Source of the DNA: Marinilactibacillus piezotolerans | GTDB taxonomy: Bacteria; Bacillota; Bacilli; Lactobacillales; Carnobacteriaceae_A | Reading direction: 5' to 3' | DNA: 49,460 nucleotides | Assembly (NCBI RefSeq): GCF_900114235.1 | Contig: NZ_FOSJ01000016.1 | Span: 1-49,460 of the forward strand | Shown: positions 28,023 through 36,665 of the stretch, in pieces | Layout of the letters: each line of letters opens with the position of its first letter | How positions within the stretch are numbered: position 1 is the stretch's first letter | The notes under the pieces: generated by a model | What the model was told of the DNA's origin: nothing | The model's database searches: none | What the model saw: only the letters and a program-made list of their open reading frames with translations | Program-made: the position numbers and the translations under genes

Positions 28023-28637
28023 ATGCAGCAAGCTGACTTAATGAGTAATAGAGGAAGGAGGAGCGGACGCTTTTTTCAGACAATCTGTCATATGATTCAA
28101 GCCGTTTATTCTTTTGCGTTTAGCCGCCCTGAATCGGCGCAGTCAAAGCAGAAGGAGACCCATCAGGAACAGGCAAGCAGGTTAATGACATTATACGGGA
28201 ATGCAATTTTCCGTCTCGCCTATTCTTACTTGCATAATAAAAGTGATGCGGAAGATATTTTACAAGATACACTGATCCAATATTTGAAAAAGCATCCGCA
28301 GTTCGAATCCGCTGAACATGAAAAGGCCTGGCTTTTGAGAGTGGCAATCAATCTCAGTAAAAATAAAATCAAGTACAACCATATACGCAAAACGGACGAA
28401 TTGAATGAGACACTGACTGCAAAAAAGAGTGAGGACTTGAGCTATGTCTGGGAAGCCGTAAAATCGCTACCGATCAAATACCGAGAAGTGATTCATTTAT
28501 ATTATCAAGAAGGCTATTCTACTGCCCAAACAGCTGATATGCTCTCCAAAAAAGAAGCCACGGTCCGCTCTTTACTTAGACGTGCCCGTATTAAGCTGAA
28601 AACAGTATTGAAGGAGGCCTATGATTTTGAAGAATAA
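28023..28637 (+). CDS. RNA polymerase sigma factor, ECF type
   Basis: A 204-residue sigma-70 family factor. Region 2 is LYGNAIFRLAYSYLHNKSDAEDILQDTLI with the family core-binding pattern, and region 4 is SLPIKYREVIHLYYQEGYSTAQTADMLSKKEATVRSLLRRAR, a helix-turn-helix for -35 recognition. About 45 basic residues precede region 2, more than usual for ECF factors. A strong AAGGAGGAAA site precedes the ATG at 28023. The next gene starts inside its 3-prime end and encodes a membrane protein of anti-sigma build, so the pair likely forms a signal-responsive switch. Confidence 0.88.
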   Translation: MQQADLMSNRGRRSGRFFQTICHMIQAVYSFAFSRPESAQSKQKETHQEQASRLMTLYGNAIFRLAYSYLHNKSDAEDILQDTLIQYLKKHPQFESAEHEKAWLLRVAINLSKNKIKYNHIRKTDELNETLTAKKSEDLSYVWEAVKSLPIKYREVIHLYYQEGYSTAQTADMLSKKEATVRSLLRRARIKLKTVLKEAYDFEE

Positions 28638-29286
28638 CTATAATCAGGTGATGGATCATCTTGAAGTGACGGAGGAGATGCAAGACAGCATCCTGTATGC
28701 CATCAGTAAATATGACTTTGACCTATCTGAACAATCAGAACCTCAGAAGAAAACTTTCCGGATGCCGAAACATACCCTGTCTGTGGTAACAGCCGTCTGT
28801 TGTATAGGGCTATTCATTTTCGGAAGCGTCCTGATCTACAATCAGAGCAGCCGAAACGATCAGACAGAAATAGCCAGCGAGGATTCAGCGCTAGAAAGTG
28901 CACCATCGAGTGATGTTTATGCTTCAAGAGCGGCATTGTCAGAAAGTGTCGGTTTTGAGGTAGAGAACATCCAAACAGTACCATTTGAGGTGAAGAGCCG
29001 TCAGTATACATCCGGAGAAGCGGGTCAAGCCATGATCGAATTCTTTGGGGCAGAAAATACTCTGACATTTATTAAAGAAGAAAGATTTTATGAATTTGGA
29101 GACGGAGAGAACTCCGCTGCGGTGACTGAGACAATAAAAGTTAACGGCGTAACCGTCAGCTTGTCAGGAGAAGAAAATCAAATTTACTTGGCTGAATGGC
29201 AAAACGATGGATTCAACTATCGTCTTCAATTCGACCAGCCGATCTCAGAATCAGCTCTCATAGAAGTAATCAACAGTATACAGTAA
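28621..29286 (+). CDS. Membrane-bound probable anti-sigma factor (DUF4367-like)
   Basis: A 221-residue protein: about 55 cytoplasmic residues, one transmembrane helix (VVTAVCCIGLFIFGSVLIY) and an outer domain of about 145 residues. The outer part, with VTVSLSGEENQIYLAEWQNDGFNYRLQF and ALIEVINSIQ, resembles the DUF4367 fold seen in anti-sigma and outer-membrane-lipoprotein-sorting-like domains. It overlaps the sigma gene by 17 bases. The role as anti-sigma is inferred from position and topology; no zinc-binding HxxxCxxC motif is present. Confidence 0.75.
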   Translation: MILKNNYNQVMDHLEVTEEMQDSILYAISKYDFDLSEQSEPQKKTFRMPKHTLSVVTAVCCIGLFIFGSVLIYNQSSRNDQTEIASEDSALESAPSSDVYASRAALSESVGFEVENIQTVPFEVKSRQYTSGEAGQAMIEFFGAENTLTFIKEERFYEFGDGENSAAVTETIKVNGVTVSLSGEENQIYLAEWQNDGFNYRLQFDQPISESALIEVINSIQ

Positions 29287-29308
29287 AGAAAAAATGAATA
29301 TAGAAATA

Positions 29309-29340
29309 GACGCGATAGCCATTAAGAAGACTATCGCGCC
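29309..29340. terminator. Stem-loop between converging genes
   Basis: GACGCGATAG pairs with CTATCGCGCC (one mismatch at the end) across ATTAAGAAGA-type loop. The plus-strand T run is poor; on the minus strand TCTATTTCT follows, so it may mainly stop the gene at 29352. Confidence 0.55.
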
Positions 29341-29351
29341 AATAATACTCA

Positions 29352-29954
29352 TTAAAATTTCTTTTTCGGATGCTTGTCGATGATCTCAGGATATTTTCCA
29401 AGCAGTGCCAGACCAGGAGAGGTCAGCTTGTATCCGCGAACAGAGAAAAGTGATTCTAATTCATCTTCCAAGTAAGCAGAACGTACACGCTGCATCAGCT
29501 TGCCTTTGGTCAAGTTGGAAAAGCCGGATCCGCCTCTTTTCTTCAGCAGATCTTTTAACTGAGCAGCGTTTAGGTAGGTCAGAGATTCAAAGGTAGACAT
29601 CTCTTTAACATAATGTTTTTCCAATAATTCATCCAAGGCCTGCTCTGCATTGATACCGTAAGTATATTCGAAATATTTTGGAAAAGGACTTTCGTTGGTA
29701 AAAGTCGAGAAACTGATACGCCAAAGTAAAATCAGATAGCCAGGCAGAATCCCTTCTTCTAAACGCACCATGTTACGCTTAGGAACAAGCGACTCAGAAC
29801 CAATCTCTACAGCTTCCAGCCACTCATCCAGGTTTCGGTTAGGAGAGATATAAGGTGCTTCTTCATGCTGGTCATACAAAGATAGTGCCTTTTGAACTGC
29901 TGGATCTTCTAAGTCCAAGTGACTGTTCTGTAATTCAATATGTTGTGTATTCAT
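29352..29954 (-). CDS. SAP-domain-containing protein
   Basis: A 200-residue soluble protein. The segment LTYLNAAQLKDLLKKRGGSGFSNLTKGKLMQRV matches a SAP motif (two helices with a nucleic-acid-binding type turn) at about residues 125-160. The rest, including the N-terminal NRNLDEWLEAVEIG and SFSTFTNESPFPKYFEYTYGI, is a conserved-looking helical protein of unknown function. AGGAGG precedes the ATG. It converges with the anti-sigma gene and diverges from the DUF4349 lipoprotein gene. Confidence 0.72.
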   Translation of the reverse strand: MNTQHIELQNSHLDLEDPAVQKALSLYDQHEEAPYISPNRNLDEWLEAVEIGSESLVPKRNMVRLEEGILPGYLILLWRISFSTFTNESPFPKYFEYTYGINAEQALDELLEKHYVKEMSTFESLTYLNAAQLKDLLKKRGGSGFSNLTKGKLMQRVRSAYLEDELESLFSVRGYKLTSPGLALLGKYPEIIDKHPKKKF

Positions 29955-30133
29955 CTTTCGTCGCCTCCTGCTTGCTGTTTATTACAGTTTACTAGAGGAA
30001 AGCGCAGAAGACAACGCTAATGCAGAACGGAATAACAAAGGGGAAAAGTGTGGAACATTAACAGTAGATTTAATATGTTTACATGTTGAGGAATTATAAA
30101 ACAGCATAACGATCATCATTAGGGGGAAAGAAA

Positions 30134-31045
30134 ATGAGAAAAAGAATAGTATGGATAGCATTAGTAATTATAATGATCCTGTCAGCCTGTTCATCAAACG
30201 GTGACGGCGACATGGCAGAAGAATCAGCTGATTCAAGTGTTGAAATGTCCGATTCGGAAATGGCATCAGAACCTGGGTCTTCACCCTCAGAAAATACAGT
30301 GATAGAACCGAAAGAAGGAGCTTCCAACACCAATCAAAGTGGGGAATTGATTGGTGAAAAAGTCATCAAGACAGTATCTTTAGAATACGAGACCTTAGAT
30401 TTTCAGCAGACAACCGACACAATCGAAGATCTGGCCGACCAGTTTGACGCATATATAGAATTTTCCAATGAAACAACTGATGAACCGGGTGGTATTTCCG
30501 GGCAACAATATAAAAGCATCAGCTACACACTGAGAGTGCCGACAGAATCGCTGACAGACTTTCTAAATGCCTTGGAAGACATGAAGGCTTATAAAAAGAG
30601 TGAGACAATCGGAACACAGGATGTCACGCAAACGTACCGCGATACAGAAGCCAGAATCGAAGTCCTCAGAAACAAGGAAGCACGGCTGACAGCTCTGCTG
30701 GAAGAAGCAGGGTCTATTGAAGACATTATTGAGTTGGAAAACAGCTTGAGCGAGACGATTCAAGAACGAGAATCGTTACAGGCTGTACTGGAAACATTTG
30801 ACAGTCTGATCGATTATACTGAGGTACAGCTGTATGTTATGGAGCGTCCAAGCCTATCAGATTCCAGCGGTGATCATCTGCCATTTATCGACAGAGTGAG
30901 CGAAGCCTTTATGGAATCGATGTACGGATTCTTTTATTTCCTGCAATCCCTTCTGATCTGGATCATCTATGCCATTCCTTTCCTGATCGTGATTGGTTTG
31001 ATAGGCGGTATTCTCTATTACGTTCATAAGAAGAGAAAGAAATAA
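30134..31045 (+). CDS. DUF4349 lipoprotein
   Basis: A 303-residue lipoprotein: signal IALVIIMILSAC with lipobox LSAC (Cys about 20), an acidic serine-rich linker, a DUF4349-type domain (EKVIKTVSLEYETLDFQQTTDTIEDLADQF... YTLRVPTESLTDFLNAL... ARIEVLRNKEARLTALLEEA) with coiled coil, and a C-terminal transmembrane helix LLIWIIYAIPFLIVIGLIGG with basic tail. It has GGGGGA before the ATG. Function unknown; such proteins are surface anchored and often near sigma or two-component systems. Confidence 0.86.
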   Translation: MRKRIVWIALVIIMILSACSSNGDGDMAEESADSSVEMSDSEMASEPGSSPSENTVIEPKEGASNTNQSGELIGEKVIKTVSLEYETLDFQQTTDTIEDLADQFDAYIEFSNETTDEPGGISGQQYKSISYTLRVPTESLTDFLNALEDMKAYKKSETIGTQDVTQTYRDTEARIEVLRNKEARLTALLEEAGSIEDIIELENSLSETIQERESLQAVLETFDSLIDYTEVQLYVMERPSLSDSSGDHLPFIDRVSEAFMESMYGFFYFLQSLLIWIIYAIPFLIVIGLIGGILYYVHKKRKK

Positions 31046-31076
31046 GCCATACCGAATAATAAAATAAGGCAGCAAT

Positions 31077-31114
31077 AAAGAGGCGTTTTTTTTCTAGAAA
31101 AGACGTCTCTTTAC
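31077..31114 (+). terminator. Terminator after the DUF4349 gene
   Basis: AAAGAGGCGT.TTTT pairs with AAAA.GACGTCTCTTT, then ACTTGT. Confidence 0.75.
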
Positions 31115-31242
31115 TTGTCCTACTAAACAATTAAATAAATAGCAGATTTTACAGTAAATATATATAACAAGTTATGTCAATAAGGTAGAATAACAAGTGT
31201 TAAAGGATGATTCGAAGAAAAGTTGCGGGGTAAAAGGGGAGA

Positions 31243-31779
31243 ATGCTCATGGAAAAATCGAGGGAATATGCTATTGAAGTCAGGGGGCTGACGAAGCAGT
31301 TTGGTGATTTTAAAGCAGTAAAGAAAATAGATTTGAACATCGAAAAAGGCATGGTCTATGGGTTTTTAGGACCAAACGGAGCGGGGAAAACAACAACCGT
31401 GCGGATGCTGGCGACACTGCTTGAGATTGATGGGGGAACAGCTACGATCTTCGGATACGATGTGCAGACAGAACCGAAAAAAATCCGTCCGCGAATTGCT
31501 TTGACAGGACAGTATTCCTCGGTAGATGAAGACTTGACAGGAAAAGAAAATCTGGTCATGATCTGTCGATTGATGGGCTTTTCCAGAAAAGATTCAAAGA
31601 AGCGCGCGCTGGATCTGCTGGAAGCTTTTGGGTTATTTGATGCTGCAAACAAGCAGACAAATCAAGCACTATTAAAAAGGTGGGCATTTCTTAGCTTTTC
31701 CATACAGCTGCTGGAATCTTTCCGAAAATACACATGTGAAAATCGGCAAATGACGATAACCTTTGGAGGAACTAAGTAA
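31243..31779 (+). pseudogene. Truncated DrrA-type ABC ATPase
   Basis: Residues 1-145 read as a normal DrrA/daunorubicin-resistance ATPase: EVRGLTKQFGDFKAVKKIDL, Walker A LGPNGAGKTTTVRM, ALTGQYSSVDEDLTGKENLVMICRLMGF. It then changes to QALLKRWAFLSFSIQLLESF and stops, so the signature LSGGQRRR, Walker B and the transport partner gene are missing. The breakpoint is near 31660. It is preceded by a strong GGGGAG site, so a short product could still be made, but it cannot act as a full ATPase. Confidence 0.85.
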
Positions 31780-31871
31780 GCCAATGCACATGCAATGGAT
31801 GAATCCTTATTGATAATTATAGAGTTTGTTGAAATCATTTATAAGGCCAACCATATCAAAAGGTTAAATAA

Positions 31872-31931
31872 AAATAGCGTATTCCAACTATCTTGGATTT
31901 GTACCCAAAGTAATTGTTATACGCTTTTTTT
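31872..31931 (+). terminator. Terminator-like hairpin after the truncated ATPase
   Basis: AATAGCGTAT pairs with ATACGC.TTTTTTT in a long loop of about 38 bases; it ends in TTTTTTTA. Confidence 0.5.
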
Positions 31932-31939
31932 ATTTGCAG

Positions 31940-32158
31940 TTAGTCAAAATAGAATATCTCTTCAAAGGTTTTATCTAATGCGATACATAAAATTAAAGCA
32001 AGCTTTGCCGTCGGATTAAATTGCCCCGTTTCGATTGAACTGATAGTTTGTCTCGATACCCCTACTTCTTTAGCTAATGCACCTTGACTAAGATTTTTTT
32101 CAGCTCTAGCCACTTTCAAACGATTTTTTAAAATAAGGGAATCATTGTTAGTCTTCAT
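31940..32158 (-). CDS. Xre-family transcriptional regulator
   Basis: A 72-residue regulator: RLKVARAEKNLSQGALAKEVGVSRQTISSIETGQFNPTAKLALILCIALDKTFEEIFYFD, a single helix-turn-helix domain. The gene before it (32159-32470) ends with TAG directly followed by its ATG. It is the same kind of pair as the Xre/membrane genes at 20002-20658, in the opposite order. It probably binds the AAACTTG inverted repeats at 32498-32551 (inference). Confidence 0.87.
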   Translation of the reverse strand: MKTNNDSLILKNRLKVARAEKNLSQGALAKEVGVSRQTISSIETGQFNPTAKLALILCIALDKTFEEIFYFD

Positions 32159-32470
32159 CTAATAAACTCCGTATTGGCTGAGCAAGGCAGCAAAATTTAG
32201 AGCGACAGCAACTAAACTTATGACTCCGGTAACCAAGTGTTTTTTATTATGAATATTGGAATACTGATAAAATGATGCTGCTGCAAGTTGAGTCATTAGA
32301 ATCAGCAATATATCGCTGACAGTTTCTTTATTGAGCATCCTTAATACAAGAATAAACAGTGTAACTAGTACTACACCAATCCATCCAATACGAAATGCAT
32401 AGGTTTTAATAACCTTTTCTCGTTCGTCCTGTTCTTTTCTGGCTTTTTTTAGAATTTCTTGCTTATCCAT
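32159..32470 (-). CDS. Small four-helix membrane protein paired with Xre
   Basis: A 103-residue protein with a charged N-terminal (MDKQEILKKARKEQDEREKV) and about three to four helices (GWIGVVLVTLFILVL, SDILLILMTQLAAASFYQY, LVTGVISLVAVALNFAALL). It resembles the DUF6442-type partners of Xre regulators; the family name is from memory. AAGGAGG precedes its ATG at 32470. It likely senses or signals to the regulator downstream, but this is not known. Confidence 0.75.
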   Translation of the reverse strand: MDKQEILKKARKEQDEREKVIKTYAFRIGWIGVVLVTLFILVLRMLNKETVSDILLILMTQLAAASFYQYSNIHNKKHLVTGVISLVAVALNFAALLSQYGVY

Positions 32471-32497
32471 ATGAATTCCTCCTTAACCTTACTTTAT

Positions 32498-32551
32498 CAA
32501 AACTTGAGTTATTTGACAAGTTTTATTGTCATTTTGTAGTTAAAACTTGTC
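32498..32551. promoter_or_regulatory. Three AAACTTG-type boxes in the divergent promoter region
   Basis: GACAAGTTTT at 32515-32524 and AAAACTTGTC at 32542-32551 are exact inverted repeats 17 bases apart; a related TCAAAACTTGA lies at 32498-32508. They sit upstream of the Xre/membrane pair, where a repressor site is expected. Confidence 0.6.
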
Positions 32552-32741
32552 GAAACATTGAATTGACTTTTTATTGTTTTGTATAAATTTTTCGTAACAA
32601 GTTATAAATAGAAATGTTCATATATTTATTAAAAAGCGGTTTCTACTGAGTAGTCTTTTTTGTTAAAATAGAATAAATTAAACATACCACAATCATTTTT
32701 CAATAAAAGATGAATAGACAATTGATAAACAGGAGGTTCGA

Positions 32742-34202
32742 ATGAAACTATTCAAAGACTGGTCACATATTGTATTAAAAAGCACCGTATTTTTAGTTAT
32801 TCCTATTGCACTATTGATGCACTTTTATTATGGCATTCGTTTTTTGGAAGCTGATGCACTGCAGTGGATTGTGTACCTTTTATACATATTATTGATTTAC
32901 AGATGGACGATTGATATTTATAGAAAGATTCAGAAAAAAGTTGAAGTGCAATCTTTTTCTGGACTAGAACAGCTGATAACAAAATACAAATGGAAAGTGA
33001 TTGAGCGCCGCGTTCACCGGCTGATCGTCAGACCTAGATTCGATTTTCCCTTCAATAAACTATTTAATGGAAAAGTTGAAGTCATCTACGCTAACCAGCA
33101 AGTCACAATGATCGGGCAGAAATATTACGTAGATATTTTAAAAAAGAATCTGCAAGGAAAAAACAGTTTTGCAAATGGGAAAATCGTGACGGGATTGAAG
33201 ATTGCTTTTGTCCTTTTCATTTTAGCGGCACCGGTTCTTCAAGGAAGAAATCTGGTCTGGGAATGGAAGGTGTATCAGCATAATGCAGCTGCAGAATCTA
33301 TGAGCACTGTTTCTGGACTGGATCACAATGGACTGGGGAATACTGTAGAAAACACTAATAACTACGGATACGCCGTAGAAAATGAAGATCATGTATTTTA
33401 CGTTGAAGACAGTTTGAATCTCGTTCGAACAAATCAGTTATTTGAACAGAAAACGTATCTATCTGAACAGACACAGGGTATAGGGATAGATGAACTGAAT
33501 ATTGTGGGAGAATGGCTGTATTACACCAGAGGAGAGGAACTGATCCGCAGTCGATTCGACGGGTCGGAACGAGAGATTATTTATAACTTGAGCTACTCAT
33601 CTGATATACATATATACGAAAACTGGATTTATTTTATTAATTTCAACGAGGATAGCGCTCTCTACAAAATGGATTTGAACGGCGGTCAGCTGCAGAAAAT
33701 GATGGATGGAGAAATCCAGGACCTGGCTCTGTATGGTGAGTTCTTATATGTCAGCCATCAGAACGAAGCAGGTCAATCGGTTGTTGAGCGCATGACGCTG
33801 GACGGACAGTATACAGATGTAGTGTTAGAAGCATCAGCAAGAGCGCTTGTTAAGCGAGAAGACGAGTATTACTATGTTGGGGAAAATGATCGGTTATATC
33901 GGAATCAGTTGAATAGTAGCACACACCCGGAGCTGATTATCGATGAGCGGGTGGCATACTATACGATTCATGAGAACCAGCTTTACTATAGCCCTTATCA
34001 GGCGGAAATGGGACACGAAGGAAAGGGGATCTATCAAACTGACCTCTCAGGCGCAGAACCTGCTCGAAAACTGTCAGAAGATACAATTGAAGGACTGTTC
34101 AAAATAAAAAGTGCCCTTTTATATAATGCTGTGAATGAACAATCGGGAGAATCTACAGTTCAGCAATTGGATACTGAAACAGGAGAAAGCAAGACACTCT
34201 AA
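32742..34202 (+). CDS. DUF5050-like membrane protein with beta-propeller-type domain
   Basis: A 486-residue protein. Two helices near residues 12-33 and 38-60 and one near 145-165 precede a long outer domain that repeats patterns such as NIVGEWLYYTRGEELIRSRFDGSE, HIYENWIYFINFNEDSALYKMDLNG and LYGEFLYVSHQ: these W/F-LYY..N..LYR.. repeats are the DUF5050/prolow-density-type beta-propeller. AGGAGG precedes the ATG. Function is unknown; likely surface sensing. A truncated paralogue follows at 34269. Confidence 0.78.
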   Translation: MKLFKDWSHIVLKSTVFLVIPIALLMHFYYGIRFLEADALQWIVYLLYILLIYRWTIDIYRKIQKKVEVQSFSGLEQLITKYKWKVIERRVHRLIVRPRFDFPFNKLFNGKVEVIYANQQVTMIGQKYYVDILKKNLQGKNSFANGKIVTGLKIAFVLFILAAPVLQGRNLVWEWKVYQHNAAAESMSTVSGLDHNGLGNTVENTNNYGYAVENEDHVFYVEDSLNLVRTNQLFEQKTYLSEQTQGIGIDELNIVGEWLYYTRGEELIRSRFDGSEREIIYNLSYSSDIHIYENWIYFINFNEDSALYKMDLNGGQLQKMMDGEIQDLALYGEFLYVSHQNEAGQSVVERMTLDGQYTDVVLEASARALVKREDEYYYVGENDRLYRNQLNSSTHPELIIDERVAYYTIHENQLYYSPYQAEMGHEGKGIYQTDLSGAEPARKLSEDTIEGLFKIKSALLYNAVNEQSGESTVQQLDTETGESKTL

Positions 34203-34268
34203 GAAATAGACGAAAAGAACAATCAGCATGTTTACACTGAATGCTTCAGTACTTGGGGGAGAATAAGG

Positions 34269-34442
34269 ATGAATAAATATCGTAACTGGATCGAGATAGC
34301 TGTCAGGAGTACTATTTTCATGCTTTTGCCAGCATACTTGCTGCTATTTTTAATTTATCGGTTGCTGTTCAATGCAGATTTAGACGTTTACTGGTTAGCA
34401 CTGATTCCAATCTGGTGGATGACAAGCTCGCGACCAAGTTAA
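34269..34442 (+). pseudogene. Truncated paralogue of the DUF5050-like gene
   Basis: 57 codons matching the opening of the gene at 32742 (MNKYRNWIEIAVRSTIF versus MKLFKDWSHIVLKSTVF), then two helices, and stop after WWMTSSRPS. Its own ribosome site GGGGGAG/AAGG precedes it. The rest of the gene is missing: the sequence turns AT-rich at about 34425-34442, where the defence island begins. It marks the left edge of the island. Confidence 0.75.
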
Positions 34443-34593
34443 ATATTACAAACGAATCAATCTATTAATACGATGTTTAGATAGAGAAGTATAGATTAAT
34501 TATATAAACAGTATTAAAAGTATGTATGAAACAGTAGATACCTATTAACATAAACATAGAATCTGAAGATTTAATAATCAAAGGAGGAATACC
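34443..34593 (+). promoter_or_regulatory. Leader and promoter region of the SMC/nuclease operon
   Basis: AT-rich, without a gene. AATCTAT at 34459-34465 and ATAGATT at 34491-34497 form an inverted repeat. No unambiguous -35/-10 pair can be chosen. The ribosome site AAGGAGG lies at 34581-34587. Confidence 0.4.
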
Positions 34594-35946
34594 TTGGACA
34601 ATAGAAATGCAACAGCGAGTTGGAGTGGATATTTACATCAAGGAAAAGTGGGTATGTTTTTATCACTTCAAAAAATAAATGACTGTCTTTTAAATGATAA
34701 AGATTTTAATAGAATAACGATGGAATATGAATCAGCAGAAGATATTGATTTAAAACTAGGCAATGTAGTAATATCCAGACATCAAGTTAAAGCATATAAG
34801 AATGCAGAATATCCTAATGATTATATTGATGTATTGTCAAAGCAAAAATATGAGATTGAAAATGGAAAAAGAAAGTTAATCCAAAAAGGATTTCAAATAA
34901 TGAAATACAATGAACAATCAGGCGAGTACGAATTAGAAGTAGACGAAGAAAGCAGGTTTTTGCATGTGATAAATGAAGTTAAAGGATTTAACATGGATAA
35001 AGTTGAGTTTGAAAGTACTTATAAACGGTCGAAGTATGTACCTAACGATAACAATATAAAACTATATAAATACCCTGATGGAAAAGATTTTTGCCCCTTA
35101 CGCAAAGACGACAATGACAATTTAAAAGAGTTTTGTATTAAAGAAATTGAAAAAATCTTACACTCGCAAGATCACATATATAAAAATGATAGAAGCCATT
35201 GTGAATATATATATTATGAGCTTTTAAACCTATTAGATACTGAAATAAGGATTAATCACATAGAGGGAAAATATCCAAAAATTTTATTTGAAGATATTAT
35301 TAATATTGTTACTAGTATAGAAAAAAAGAAAAATCAAGCTTTAAATATTATTAGAAGATCATTTGTAGAATGCTGGGATAAATTTGTATATGATCTAGAA
35401 ATTAATAATATAACTGTTTCTGATGAACATTTTAGAAAAACTGAAAGTGTTATTAAAGATTTGAACTATCTAGATGACGCACAGTTCATAGAATTTCTCA
35501 TGAAAATTAATATTCACAGAGTTATTGTGCCGGACGAAATTACGCCAGAAGATGTTCCGAAAATTTGTTCAGTAGATGCCTTTAATGAAATATTCTACAG
35601 TATCTTAATACAAGTAGATTCTCTTGAATTTGATAAGAATATTGTGGGGTATGATTTTGGAGAAGGATATCTTTTAACTCTAATTAATCAAAAGCCTGCT
35701 CGGATTGGGTCATTGTTGAATGATTTAATAAGTAAAAAATATTCAGTAGAGAAAATTTACAATGAAAAATACTTAATTAATGGCCATATTGATAACCATT
35801 TCATAGGAGAAAAGATTGATGAGGTTGCAGCCACGAATAGTGTAAATTGGAATCGAGAGGTTAGTTTAGATAATATATTTTACTTATCAAAAATGCACTT
35901 AATTAAGGTTGAGACGGCAATAGAAAAATTAAATGAGGAGAGTTAA
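34594..35946 (+). CDS. lmuA: Lamassu/ABC-3C effector with Cap4-like (DUF4297) nuclease domain
   Basis: A 450-residue protein. The first 70 residues carry the Cap4/DUF4297 pattern: W10-S-G-Y-L-H-Q16, then a glutamate strand with E44/E46, E49-D50-I-D52 and Q64-V-K66, that is the ED..QxK core of a PD-(D/E)xK DNA nuclease. The remaining part is helical and corresponds in position to the C-terminal domain that links LmuA-type effectors to their SMC partner. The start is TTG at 34594 with AAGGAGG seven bases before it. It is followed by 2 bases before the middle gene, so it is one operon. Nuclease activity and family assignment are inferred from motif and context. It is also describable as an ABC-three-component effector; the exact CTD class is not decided. 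Confidence 0.8.
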   Translation: MDNRNATASWSGYLHQGKVGMFLSLQKINDCLLNDKDFNRITMEYESAEDIDLKLGNVVISRHQVKAYKNAEYPNDYIDVLSKQKYEIENGKRKLIQKGFQIMKYNEQSGEYELEVDEESRFLHVINEVKGFNMDKVEFESTYKRSKYVPNDNNIKLYKYPDGKDFCPLRKDDNDNLKEFCIKEIEKILHSQDHIYKNDRSHCEYIYYELLNLLDTEIRINHIEGKYPKILFEDIINIVTSIEKKKNQALNIIRRSFVECWDKFVYDLEINNITVSDEHFRKTESVIKDLNYLDDAQFIEFLMKINIHRVIVPDEITPEDVPKICSVDAFNEIFYSILIQVDSLEFDKNIVGYDFGEGYLLTLINQKPARIGSLLNDLISKKYSVEKIYNEKYLINGHIDNHFIGEKIDEVAATNSVNWNREVSLDNIFYLSKMHLIKVETAIEKLNEES

Positions 35947-35948
35947 AA

Positions 35949-36665
35949 ATGTTAAAATATATTGAAAAAATAGTTAAAGAGTATAAAATCAAAACCTTAG
36001 ATAAACAGGAAAGTTATAATTACTATGGTAACAATTCTGATTACTATATAGTATCTGAGTATAATTTTAAAGACTTTATTGACTTTTTTAACTCTGAAAA
36101 AACTAATAAAATTGTGGACGACTTTTTGTTTAAAAGTAAGAATAATAATGACTATATAAAAAATACTTCACTAATTATCTTGTTGAAAGTTAGTGATATA
36201 AAATATTTTATTGAAAATTATAAAAATCAAATGATGGCAGTAGAAGAAGATGAATACTTTTTTAGAAAGTATATAATAATTTATACTCAATCTGGTGTAG
36301 ATGAATTAAATGATCTCTCTCTCAGCACTTTATTTGAAATGTTAGAGAAGCCTAGTAACATAGATAAGTTTGAAGTGGATACTTACTTTAGTGATGAATA
36401 TTTTATAAATATGCAATTAGCAATCAAGCTTCCTTTTGTAACTATCCCAAAAAAAACAAGTAAATTTATATCTATGCAAGATAAAATAGATATTGCTATT
36501 AAAGAGAATATAGGTGCTACCAATATATTGAATGACTTTTGGGAGATCAAAAATATTAACAGTGATAACTTTTATAATAAATTTGAAGAAGAATTTCTTG
36601 ACGAGAATAGTGAAGGGGAATTGTTGAAAGAAGTATATAAAATATTTAAGGACGGTGGAATATGA
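35949..36665 (+). CDS. lmuC: Lamassu/ABC-3C middle component
   Basis: A 238-residue protein without a recognisable motif, predicted soluble, with lysine/asparagine-rich sequence and no membrane segments. Its place between a Cap4-like nuclease gene and an SMC-like ATPase gene, its size and its overlaps (2 bases after lmuA; ATGA overlap with lmuB) match the middle component (LmuC) of Lamassu/ABC-3C systems, which bridges the ATPase and the nuclease. I see no direct sequence signature, so the call rests on context. Confidence 0.68.
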   Translation: MLKYIEKIVKEYKIKTLDKQESYNYYGNNSDYYIVSEYNFKDFIDFFNSEKTNKIVDDFLFKSKNNNDYIKNTSLIILLKVSDIKYFIENYKNQMMAVEEDEYFFRKYIIIYTQSGVDELNDLSLSTLFEMLEKPSNIDKFEVDTYFSDEYFINMQLAIKLPFVTIPKKTSKFISMQDKIDIAIKENIGATNILNDFWEIKNINSDNFYNKFEEEFLDENSEGELLKEVYKIFKDGGI

